NCBI GenBank assembly: GCA_023634235.1
Contig: JAMKCF010000039.1
Span: 1,116,001-1,180,000, forward strand
DNA: 64,000 nucleotides
Direction of reading: 5' to 3'
Source: Pisaster brevispinus
Lineage: Eukaryota > Echinodermata > Asteroidea > Forcipulatida > Asteriidae
The notes beneath the pieces are model-generated. The model searched no databases and was not told the origin of the DNA. It was given only the letters and a program-made list of their open reading frames with translations. Shown piece by piece: positions 46,501-55,975 of this stretch. Every line of letters starts with the position of its first letter. Within the stretch, counting starts at the first letter, position 1. Position numbers and translations under genes: made by a program.

Positions 46501-49500
46501 GTTGAGTCATTGTTGTTATCCCTGGTCTTTGACCAAGACTACATGGATACAATTCATGTAAGAACTCACATCGCCTCCACATTCGTAGTTCTTAGCATTG
46601 ATGAGACCGACCAAGGTTGTGTACACACTCAACTTTTCTGGTAGCTCAGTTGAACTGTGTAGTAACAAAAAGAAATATCAATAACTATAAAAAAGAAAAG
46701 AAAACTACTGCAAATATGTAATGAAAATTGTTATCTTGTTCCATCAATTTGGTGGTCACAAAATCAGTGCGTGTCTGCACATCCTCTGTGAGCTGGTATA
46801 GTGCTGTTCTGTCTACATAGTAAAATGTAAATTTATAAAAATGCTTTTGTGTGGGAGTGTACACACCATGGTCGCTCAATAGCATTATCAAATATGTTGG
46901 GAAAAATGTTCCACATTAACCATCTTTATACCATGTTAATTGTGTGCAAACATCTTTGAGCACTTATATTTTCACTGTTATCAATGTTGTGCAACAAAAT
47001 TTAAAGAAATGTACGTGGGAACCAGAGGTTTCCCCTGAAAATGCTCAAATAACGGCGAGACTTCCGCAATTTATTTAATGTTCAGTGTGTTGTTCACTTC
47101 CTCAACAATATTCTGCCGTTCTTACTTTCAAAATAAATGTTCTAAGAATATTAGCCCTCCATCATTTAACGAAAAGAATTGTCTTTGTAGAGGGTGATGA
47201 GAAAAGACGAACATTTTTCTAATTTGTCCTTTCTCATGGCATTTATCAGACTATTGACTGCCTGTGGGCCCGGACGACCAAACACCGTCGGGACGACTGG
47301 AACCAGAAGAGCATCCTTCGCTCCTACCTGTCCTTCGATAGCATCCTGTGCGAGGCTCTTCAGCACAACTTGTCGCAGTTCACCGTCCCGCCCCACAATG
47401 AGGACTGTGTCTACCCTCTACCCAAGGTCGTCTTCAGGATGTTTGACTACACAGACGCAACCGAGGTTTGATTGGTAATAAGAACTGTGTAGGTTATGTC
47501 GGTGCAAAAAACGCTGTATCTCCTAAAATAGCACTGAAGTTACGCACCAGTTTGAAATTGTCAAAACCTTGTATCTCGTCAAAATAGCCTGAATGTACGC
47601 ACAAAACAAGTATGCACCAATATGGATTTGTGCTTGGAGCATTTTTTTGCGAAATACATTGTTTTTGCACTGATACAACGACGTTTTGAATTCTCTTTGT
47701 GAACACTGCTGCTTCCGAGAAGAACCAGGGTTGAGATAAAGTAGAATCTAGACTTTTCAGACAGTGTACTCTGCTCGTCTTCAAGAAAAAAGCATTGCAA
47801 ATCTTCCAATCTTACTGAAACTCGATTCACACTTCGGGCAAAAGCAAAAGGGACCAATTTTGGTGACACAAACAGTCGGAATGTGCTGTTTTCCACTCGT
47901 ATACACAATGAAGTATATATCAGGGGTTTTTTTTATTGACAATAATACCCATCAAGTATGCTTTCAAGATGTCATCTCCATTGTTAGTTTCTGACGGTAT
48001 AGTTTTCATCTACACATTATTCAACCGGTATGAAAACGGATAATGTTTTAAGAGAAATGTTGGCCGTTCATCTTTGCAGGGCCCCACCATGCCAGGACAT
48101 CATTCCATTGAGAGGTACTTAGTTGAAGAGCAACTGAGCTGCATCATTACTGCCTATGTCAAGGATCGCAAGGAGTGGTGAGTTTCCAGACGATATTCTT
48201 TTCCTTTTTCTTTGAGGCGTTAGAAGATGAAACATCTCCTTGAAAAAAAACCAACAGTTGATGATTTTATTCCTACTTCTAAAGTTTCTGGTATTTTTTT
48301 GATTTGTGTAGATCATGTAACCTGTGACATCACATGTTTACAAAGGAGCCACAGAGCCTGGACTTCCTGCAGGCACAAATTGTACACAACATTAAATCTT
48401 ATATTTTATGGGGGTTGCACAGTCTGTTTTTTTTTATCAACTTTCAATATAAAGAAAGGGGGCACATCTCAAAATGTGTTCAGCCCGTATTTTTATAACT
48501 CTTGAATTTATGTAGAAATTATGACACAATATGTAAACATTTCCAGTATGACCAGTGTAGTATCTCGCCTACCAGAAAGGCTCTGGAATGTACATGGTCA
48601 CTCTTTTTGTAAACAAAGGTTACATTGTCTATGCAAAGTAATGTTTGTTGTACCAGAAAAATTTAGCTGAGAAAGTTGAAAACACGTTTTAAGAATGATA
48701 TCCTCACCTCGTTTCTGCTGTTCCAGCGCTGCCCAGTTAGTGAGTTATCACGGCAAGGCCAGAGTCCCTCTCAACTACATGATTGTAGAGGTGGTGTTCG
48801 GTCAGCTCTTCAACTTACCTCATCCCGTCAAGCTGGAAGCAGCCTACGCCAGTCTCCTGCTGGAGCTGTGTAAACTCCAACCAAGTTCTCTCCCTCAAGT
48901 TGTATCCTTTAAAATGTTGTACTCTATTGGTAACGTTTTCTAGTGAGGTGATTAACCATTTGAAAGCATTCAACTGCACCAAGACACAACTCTAAACAGA
49001 ACTAATTGTGGTACAATAAAATACTGCAGGCTGGTATAATGCATCTACTGTTCAAGACCACAGTGGATGAGATTGAACGGTCAGACAGTGGGAGGGTTGA
49101 CTGCATACCGTGCAGATACATTCACCACATGATATCATACTGCAGGCTGGCATAGTGTAGCCATCATGGGAAACCACTGTAGATGATATTGAATGGTCAG
49201 CCAGTAGGAAGGTTAATATTAGTTTCACAAAGAAATGTTATTCAGAGGGCGTATTTAATTCAGAGGATATCATTCTTGCATTGGTGTTGAAAATTGAACA
49301 TATAATTTAGAACTTCACTGACGTTTGCAGTGTATTTATCAAAGGTTTGTCACAGGAACTGTTATCATGTTTGGTTCTGTCAAGAACTTTATTATGAATT
49401 CGTATCTGATATCAGTTCCTATAAAAACCCACTTGATCACAATTAATGTTAGTGAGATTACATACATGTTGTGTCGCAAACTGGAATCCATGGACCAGTA

Positions 49501-50308
49501 AATGACGGAATTATTTAACCAATAACCCCAAATTCCAGAATAACATGATGAAATATATGTATGGCCCAAGGGCCCAGTCTCTCAAAGCAATAAGCACAAA
49601 AATGCCTTCGTGCAGGAATATTTTGCCAAGTATGAACAGGCCGTCAGCCAGATAAGTTTTTTACAATAAATTGGCTCGCGGAAACATTGCATGTACTTTG
49701 CTGTGTAGATTATTTATGTAGAAAAGAGCTTACCTTGCTGTTATTCTACTACCACGGAGTAGATTTTGGGTATTCCGGCAGACTTCTTAGTTCCAAGAAG
49801 AACTGTCCTGCTTATTAAGTACTACTTGGGAAATCTGCCTTCTACTTAGCTGAGTTGATTGAGGGGACTTCTCGTAATTTACTTCACTGTCACGAAGTGA
49901 GTCGCCTGCTCTAGTCACTGCCAGTAGATATATTTTTTTCTTGGGCCTTGTCCAAATTAGTGTCTGCGGCTATGGCTAATGCTATGGCTGCTGCTATGGC
50001 TGCGGCTGTGGTTGCAGCTGTGGCTGTGGCTGCGGTTGTTGCTATGGCTTTTCCTATGGGCCGTCTATGCTTCAATGCATGTCATGTGACTACCAAGCCT
50101 CAGCGGCTAATTTGGACATGTCCTTGGTATTAATTTCTGCTGTTGGCTGAAGTTATGATATCAGGTCCATGTTGTGATTCTTAATTTAACGTACAGAGCT
50201 CCTGTACAAGAGACTGGATAATATGAATCTCAACTGCACTGATCGGTTTGTCAATTGGTTCTCTCATCACCTCAGCAATTGTCAATTCCGCTGGAGCTGG
50301 GATGAATG
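40509..50308 (+). CDS. NCBP1: Nuclear cap-binding protein subunit 1 (CBP80), partial gene
   Basis: Exons with clear similarity to NCBP1: 40509-40545 ([11 protein letters not shown]), 41309-41400 ([14 protein letters not shown]), 42815-42899 ([20 protein letters not shown]), 43343-43570 ([18 protein letters not shown]), 47250-47465 ([23 protein letters not shown]), 48080-48177 ([13 protein letters not shown]), 48727-48898 ([19 protein letters not shown]) and 50197-50308 ([11 protein letters not shown]). CBP80 binds capped nuclear RNA with CBP20 and links it to splicing, export and decay; the first exons build the MIF4G-like domain. Consecutive exons are in phase except at three places: about 30 residues expected after VGEK, about 45 after SSLPW, and a ~19-nt microexon after SLPQ are not found. 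Donors at 47466 (GTTTGA) and 48899 (GTTGTA) are weak. Later exons are not seen before the LTR element and may lie beyond the window. Confidence 0.88.
40741..41066. repeat. 32-34-bp minisatellite in NCBP1 intron 1
   Basis: About ten head-to-tail copies of GTTGCGATGATCGTAACC followed by CTCCATCCTCCCGA; some units carry GGAATTGTAACC and are 2 bp longer. Open frames on the minus strand (REDGGL-type repeats) are by-products. Confidence 0.9.
41095..41225 (+). mobile_element. Penelope-like remnant with hammerhead-like motif
   Basis: Contains CTGAAGA (41124-41130), a 6-bp stem GAGCAG/CTGTTC around AGTATA (41132-41149), GAAAC (41150-41154) and GTC followed by GAGA that can pair with TCTC just upstream of CTGAAGA. 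This arrangement matches the hammerhead core of Penelope-like elements as I recall it, apart from one extra T before stem II. The flanking GTATACTCTACTCA may pair with the downstream half as an alternative fold. No RT or GIY-YIG coding sequence remains. Confidence 0.5.
41735..42366. repeat. 31-bp minisatellite in NCBP1 intron
   Basis: About twenty copies of a 31-bp unit, TGTGTAACGCTGTTATG followed by GTGACTTTACGTCT, with frequent small deletions. It fills the interval where the expected third NCBP1 exon should be. Confidence 0.9.
42579..44652 (+). repeat. Large inverted repeat, left arm
   Basis: 2,074 bp that recur in reverse complement at 44817-46890 with no net length difference (coordinates of paired bases sum to 89469). 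I found only about five single-base differences, for example near 42609, 43105, 44017, 44260 and 44322. It contains NCBP1 exons 42815-42899 and 43343-43570 in sense orientation and about 1.1 kb of the following intron. Confidence 0.92.
44653..44816. other. Spacer of the large inverted repeat
   Basis: 164 bp of unique sequence between the arms, AT-rich, without a gene. Its presence shows the palindrome is not a simple perfect hairpin. Confidence 0.85.
44817..46890 (-). pseudogene. Inverted copy of two NCBP1 exons (right arm)
   Basis: Reverse complement of the left arm. It carries antisense copies of NCBP1 exons at about 45899-46126 and 46570-46654, both with intact reading frame and splice borders. 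In the NCBP1 transcript they would be intronic antisense sequence able to pair with the real exons. Either a real inverted duplication or an assembly fold-back. Confidence 0.88.
46891..47249. other. Intron sequence right of the inverted repeat
   Basis: No exon recognisable. The NCBP1 exon expected between the 43343-43570 and 47250-47465 exons is absent here. Confidence 0.5.
48899..50196. other. NCBP1 intron with repeats
   Basis: Non-coding. A ~50-bp sequence (CTGCAGGCTGG, CACCACATGATATC) is partly repeated at about 49026-49200. ACTTTGCTGTGTAGATT near 49696 has an inverted counterpart near 50884-50900, so the small exon at 50197-50308 lies between inverted copies of a dispersed repeat. Confidence 0.5.
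49962..50062. repeat. GCTATG/GCTGTG hexanucleotide repeat
   Basis: About fifteen imperfect copies of a GCTRYG hexamer in the NCBP1 intron. The alanine-rich open frame across it is a by-product. A related complementary run (ACCACAGCCGTGGCC) occurs in the inverted repeat near 44088. Confidence 0.8.
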
Positions 50309-53300
50309 GTGAGTGTTTACTTCAAAGAAGGGCTTCCAGGTCAAATTCAGTTTTGTGCTGCACTTATTCTTCAAAAGATAGAGTCGTTCAGGCATGTGAT
50401 TTCACAGGATTGTTCCTGATTTCAGGATTTTCTCAAAATCTCCTCGAGCCTTCAATTTTTCTTGAAACAAGTATAGCAGTCCACTCAAGTTATTTGTGTT
50501 GGTCATGAGGCTAATTTCAACCTGTTTTTATTAAATATCATTGAAATTCAGGAAGGAACTAAAATTTCTCTGTCCAAAAATGTACAAGCCCATGTATTTG
50601 AAATGTGCCATTGGATGTTTTTTATGTTAACAAATTTGACACGGCAAGAGTGGGAAATACAGCTGGCATTTGACACTGTTTTAATGTCAGGCCAGATACT
50701 TGCAATATCTTTTTCAAAAGGGCTCTAACCATTGACAAATAAGTGCATCACAAAATCAACTTTGACCTTAGAGCCCCTCTCCAATATAGAATTCAAATCA
50801 CAGGTTACCTATACATGTGTACTGCCGTGGAGTAGATTGAATAAAGCAGAATAAAGCAAGACCTAGTTCCCAAAGAACAAAATCTACACAGCAAAGTAGA
50901 TATACACATGGTGTTACGGCAAACCGAATATACATTAATACCTCACTATGGCATGCAATGCCTCAAAAATTATTGACCTACACATGCATGACATTTCTGT
51001 AGACCAATCTGTATGCGCAATGTGCTGCACACCACACCGCCATTGCAGAGGTGCTGGAAACGCAAGGTTTTGTACACACAGACAATACCCCAGCAATGGC
51101 GGCACAGTGTACAGCGCTTGCCTGTACGGTTTGGTCTCTAGCAACGCAGGAGGTCTGCCATGCTGGAGTGGTAGGCACATGTAGGATGCGTCTGCGTAGC
51201 GCCATCCAGCAATGCGTTTCGTAGCACATGTTCCATGCACGCAACCTTATGGATTGGGTTTGTGGGGGTCCTGTTATTGTTGTTTTATTGATCCCTTTTC
51301 TAAAGAATTCCTCTGTGGGGTCCAAGTTGAAGTAAGAACAACTTTGTGGGCTCAAATGTTCCTTTGTGTAAAAGACCCCACAAGGGACCTTCAGGGATGT
51401 GATTTCTCTGTTTTTATTCGTTTTTTTTTAAACCCCCCCCCAAAAAAAAAAAAAAAATAAATAAATAAATAATAATAATAATAATAATAACAAATTAAAA
51501 CAAATAATAAATAAAAATAAAATAAATATATATATATATATTTTTTCTTAAGTATAAGAAACAACAAATAAATAAATTATATATATATTTTTAAAATTCA
51601 GACCGTAAAAAACATGATGATAAAACCAAATAGAATGCCCCCAGAGTGCAGATTAGGGCTTTTAAAGCAAAAGATAAATGCATGTAAGTAGGCTTCGAGC
51701 TCGCAAGCTTTCACACTTGGCGCTCACAGTTCGGATTTTTTTTGCAACAGCCTATCACATCCCTTGATCTTCCGTAAGCCTAGTTTTATAAATGGTACCC
51801 AGCAGCCACATGAGCTAAGAAAACTGGTCCTTCCACATTAAAAATCTCCCAATACTTAGCTGTGCTGAAAACAGAGACATCTATTTCAACTCTCAAATCT
51901 GCCTCCAAAAATGTGCGAGAAAAAAAAACATCTACATTTAGTGCACATAAAATGATTTCTTTTTCAATTTTAAACTATTGACTTCTTGGTGTTTTCCACA
52001 ATTTTTTCAATGATGTCTCCCTCATTCAAAGACAAACAAATATTAATCTGTGGCTTTTGCTTTGAATTGATTTCGAACAAGCTCATCGGAATGGACTAAT
52101 TAAAATGTTATATGAATTTGATATAATATTCTAGAATTTTGTCAGTTGTGTTACTTGATCTGGTTAATTTTTGTAATTTAAACAAATATTTAAGTACACT
52201 GGCACATCAATAGGATGTACTTCAAATTACAATAGGCCCACATCATGAAAATAATAATGATTTGGAACACCACAAAATTGTATTTAAATTGAAAGTCTCT
52301 TTTTGGAAAAGTTATCAAATCACACAAGTAGTTGTTTGGTTGTATCTTTGCATCATCAACTGCAATGGTTTTGGGATAAGCCAAGTTGTAACAGAATGGC
52401 TTCATTTGGGGGTTGTACCTTATTTTGTGTTCACTATACAATGTGCCAGTGGAAAAAACTGTGAAATAAAAACTGCTTTCTTGAGGATGTTATCTGTATT
52501 GAAATAAAAGAACATAAATTTGTGCCCATGTGTTCTTTCTTGTATTCAAATAAAAGAAGGGAAAACATATTTCTTTGTGTCTTTTTTCTATAGATAAGAT
52601 CTGGTTTTTTTGTAAATATGTCTGCAGTTCAGACCTTTATCGCACAGCAACCATCTTGTATTTTCAAAGATATGTGACAAAACTGATATGGAAAGAGAAG
52701 TTTAATGCGCAGTTTGTGTTAAAGCAAACAAAGTCAATCATATAATGAAACTTAATTAACACTGTCTTCACAAAACACTGAAAATCGAGCAGAAAGTGAA
52801 TCTATGTGTACTTACAAAGGTAAATTCACAGCAAACAAAATACTGTTTGGACTGAGCAATATACCATTGAGAACATGGTTACATTGTGGTGAAGGTCTGG
52901 TCATCAGGAATAAAACAAAGCGAAGGTATTCATTTTGCAGTGAAGCAACATTTCAAACAAAATCAAATACTTGATCATAGTGTAAAGTGTTTCAATAAAA
53001 CCAAATCGACCCTATGAAGTAATTATTTTATTTTTCTATAACAATTTTCTGTTGAAAGGTCAATTGCCTACAGATATCTCATGACAAAAAAAATCCATTA
53101 ATGTGAAGAAAACTACTCCTGAATCAGTGATTGTACCTTCCATTTAGTTTAGCTTGATACACAGGTGCTGCACTCTGTAGCAAGGTAGATGCTCAAAACA
53201 CTAGGGGAAGGGAGGGGAGTGGGGATTGACTGTTATGAGGGGGCAGGTGGAGGGTGTGTGTGATGGGAGAAAGGATAGGTCCTTAGTGAGTTTTTTTGTT

Positions 53301-54207
53301 TTGGGGGGTCAAGTCCTGCATTGTTTTTTTCATTTTAAATGTTCTTTTTGCACCTAAACTAACCCCAGCGTATGCCAGTGCCTCCAGTACCTAGGATTGA
53401 CAGACACCAAGAAGCAAAGTAAGGAGTGCCCTTCAACTAGCTGAGACTGTAATCTGAGCAAGTGCCAGTAAACATGTCTGTATGATGCCCTCCTGTGACA
53501 GCAGCCATTTTAGTTTAGTACTACTTCAAACATGTTACCAAAACGAGGCCAAATATTTTTGAGAAGACAAGCAAATTTCCTACAAAACTTGTGACCTAAA
53601 GTCAAATAAACGGTTTTCATGGACACAGCTGACCCCTATTTCATCATATGACTAGGAATTTCGATAAGTTCTTTGAAACGTCAACATAGTTTTTTTGGTG
53701 ACCGGATGCAGCATTAACAAGTTATGGGCAAAAGTAAAGATGTGGAAAATCCAAACAAAGCAGTGATATATTTATTCTTAAGAATGCAAATTCCAGAAAC
53801 AACTTCCCAAATTATTATTTATACCTCAATGTCTTTCCAAAAACTATGACAGCAATCTGTCTCACTGAGCATAAGTTTGGTTGTCGTCAACCGCACAACT
53901 TCATCTGTCAATTACAGGATCACCTGCGCAAGTTCTCATGCGTACAATTCAGGCCACGCCCCTAAATTTTTACAATGCTGATTTTGTTAATGGGTTCAAG
54001 TCGAAAACCAGCCCAGAATCACACTTTTATACAGATTTACTCTGCTGAAAATGAGCTAAACTCTTCAATATTTACTTCCCCTATTTATAAGAAATAACCA
54101 TTCGTTACCTGAAATGTTTTCCCTGAAATTTGTATCGAAAGCAATTTTATTCCCGAACGTAAACAAAGCCATTTTCATTGATAAAGATTTGTGAAGTCAC
54201 CTTATTA
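50309..54207. other. Intron or intergenic DNA
   Basis: No exon or domain recognised in about 3.9 kb. It contains a C/A homopolymer followed by AATA and TA microsatellites at 51434-51560, and AT-rich unique sequence elsewhere. If NCBP1 continues, this is its intron, extended by the LTR element. Confidence 0.45.
51434..51545. repeat. C/A homopolymer and AATA/TA microsatellites
   Basis: A short C run, a 15-nt A run, then AATA, ATA and TATATA repeats in sequence. Confidence 0.85.
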
Positions 54208-54211
54208 GTAT

Positions 54212-55553
54212 TGTGACGCGACAGGGTGCTTACCTGGTTATTACATTCCATGTGTATAAATAAAGTGTAAAGGTCATGATGCACCATTGAGGGCGCTAGC
54301 GCTAGCAGCATAGGCGTAGTGCTAAAGCATAGGCGAGGCAGCGCGTGCACTGAATGGTCGGTGAAGGTCACCGATCATTCACGTGCGGCGTAGAGCGCGT
54401 GCGCGAGGCTGCAGCAAAATCTATATAAAGCGCGTCGCTCAGCACATTTAGTTGTCCTTCATTTGCTAGGATAAGGTGCGTACAATTGTTAGGCAGGTAT
54501 AACCTCCTTGTGTATTGGGCGTTGGGAACTGTAATAGGCTGTGTGGAGATAATAGGATTCTCATAGGATCCTAGTGGTACGGTGCGATCGGTAATAGAGA
54601 TCTCTGCCGAAACCCTGCAACGCAAGTTGCGCGGGGCGGTGACTCTATAATCTCCTGTGGCCTGAACAGAACCCTGTGTCCCGGTGTGCGAGGCTGGCGG
54701 TATTGCCTAGTCCATTGCTGTCATCTGCGCTATCGAGTAGAGTGAGAAGGGGCGTGAGACTATTACCCGTGGGGCGTGCGATCGAATATTACGGGCAAGT
54801 TGCTGGAACCCAGCAGTGCAAACTGCGTGGGGCGACGACCCTGTATTGTTATAGTCCCGACCGGCTTCATTCTTAATCTTTAGGCGCGGCATCTTACGAG
54901 CAAACTGAGTCGTGCGTCATAGACCTCCATATTGTTGTGTAAAGGGCGCCACCTACGGTGGTTGAAGAGCTGAGAAGATTGTGTGAATAAACCAACATTG
55001 TTGCCTTGTGTGCTACTTGAAACTTGTGTCAGCATGGTATTTCTTTCTGGTTGAGTCGTCTGGAATAACTCGTGTACAACGATCGAGCTAGTTAAGGGTT
55101 GTGTAGTTTAGTTGGAAGGCCATTGGGTTGTGCGGCGAATTCAGGTTCCTTGAGAACTTGAGGGTTCATTGCCAGCCTTGGCGAGGTCCCTGATTGGTCC
55201 AATAACTAATTACATTGTCCAATAATAAAGCTTGTGGGTCACCTTGGGTCATCGCTGGTATACTGCTGTGCGAGGAGCTGAGTGTAGTGAGATTCTCCCC
55301 CTTGTTTGGCTGATACGGCTGTTACTGTTGCTGCTGCGGCACGTTCATACTGAAAGCTAAATGTCAGGTCGCCCTCTGTTTCCAAACCATCTGAGGCTGA
55401 GGTGTTCTACTACCCCCTACGAACAGTAAACAATAGACCATTCTCGGGACGGTATACTTCTATCCCAACGGACTTGTCTCTAACCGCTCGGAGACTCTCT
55501 CGTCAGTTCCGTCCGAGTCACCCCCCTCGTCCGAGTCGGGGCGTGACGTCACA
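54212..55553 (+). repeat. 5' long terminal repeat
   Basis: Contains a TATA box CTATATAAAG (54421-54430), the likely transcription start region after it, and AATAAA at 54986-54991 followed by a GT-rich stretch, so R probably spans about 54450-55010. The 3' half is long and holds several short ATGs and stops. Its length (1,342 bp) is large for Ty3/gypsy. Confidence 0.92.
54421..54430 (+). promoter_or_regulatory. LTR TATA box
   Basis: CTATATAAAG upstream of a GCGCG/TCAGCACATT initiator-like region. An identical copy lies at 62817-62826 in the 3' LTR. Confidence 0.7.
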
Positions 55554-55556
55554 AAT

Positions 55557-55573
55557 TGGTGTCAGAAGTGGGA
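55557..55573 (+). promoter_or_regulatory. Primer-binding site (tRNA-Leu type)
   Basis: TGGTGTCAGAAGTGGGA starts three bases after the LTR. The TGG complements CCA, and the rest fits the 3' end of a tRNA-Leu (TTCTGACA type). It primes minus-strand DNA synthesis. Confidence 0.8.
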
Positions 55574-55611
55574 TTTTTGATTGGTGTATATTGTTCAGGT
55601 TGAATTGGGAA

Positions 55612-55770
55612 ATGCAGATTTGGCTGTTCCTTTTGGTATTGGCATTCTTCACTGCACTCGCTGTTTTTCTGGTATTCAGGATTTGTTCAGAGATAAGATA
55701 TATTCGAAGTTCAGGGAGGACAACTCGTCCGCCCATTCCACCCATTGTGCCTCCTAGAGTAGCTGTGTAA
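55612..55770 (+). CDS. Small membrane-protein ORF A (52 aa)
   Basis: ATG at 55612 opens a 52-codon frame between the primer site and gag. Residues 2-22 are a strongly hydrophobic segment (start MQIWLFLLVLAFF), followed by a short charged region (RICSEIRYIRSSGR) and a proline-rich tail (PPIPPIVPP). This predicts a single-pass membrane protein or signal anchor with a basic cytosolic tail. The ATG has a purine at -3. No homologue is known to me. The stop lies 16 nt before ORF B, and GTAAGA overlapping its end is a candidate splice donor. Confidence 0.55.
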   Translation: MQIWLFLLVLAFFTALAVFLVFRICSEIRYIRSSGRTTRPPIPPIVPPRVAV

Positions 55771-55786
55771 GATCTTCGTCGGATTG

Positions 55787-55963
55787 ATGCTGGCTCATTG
55801 TCTTCTGTTTCTTTTGTTGGGGTTGTTGATTGGCTGTGCGTTGGCACTGGTTGGTGTAATTTGGTGCATCTGCCGTGAGACGAGACAACAAAGAAGAGGT
55901 ACTCGTTGGTTGGCAAGACCGACGACTGTGGAGCGAAACGAATACGAAGAAACGCCGGTTTAA
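55787..55963 (+). CDS. Small membrane-protein ORF B (58 aa)
   Basis: ATG at 55787 opens a 58-codon frame ending 12 nt before gag. Residues about 5-29 are hydrophobic and cysteine-containing (start MLAHCLLFLLLGLL), then a strongly basic stretch (RETRQQRRGTR) and an acidic end (ERNEYEETPV). The layout parallels ORF A, hydrophobic helix then basic tail, though the sequences are not clearly alike. The start context is weak, so expression might need reinitiation or splicing. Function unknown. Confidence 0.55.
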   Translation: MLAHCLLFLLLGLLIGCALALVGVIWCICRETRQQRRGTRWLARPTTVERNEYEETPV

Positions 55964-55975
55964 TAATTGAACGAG

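Noticed and set aside
49948..50133. Alanine-rich protein
   Set aside because: It is a translated GCTRYG hexanucleotide repeat in an intron.
50935..51355. Overlapping frames of 78-125 codons on both strands
   Set aside because: No similarity, no splice logic with NCBP1, and several frames open at once as in a dispersed repeat.
54368..54892. Open frames inside the LTR on both strands
   Set aside because: Short, without recognisable features, and repeated identically in the other LTR; regulatory sequence is the better explanation.
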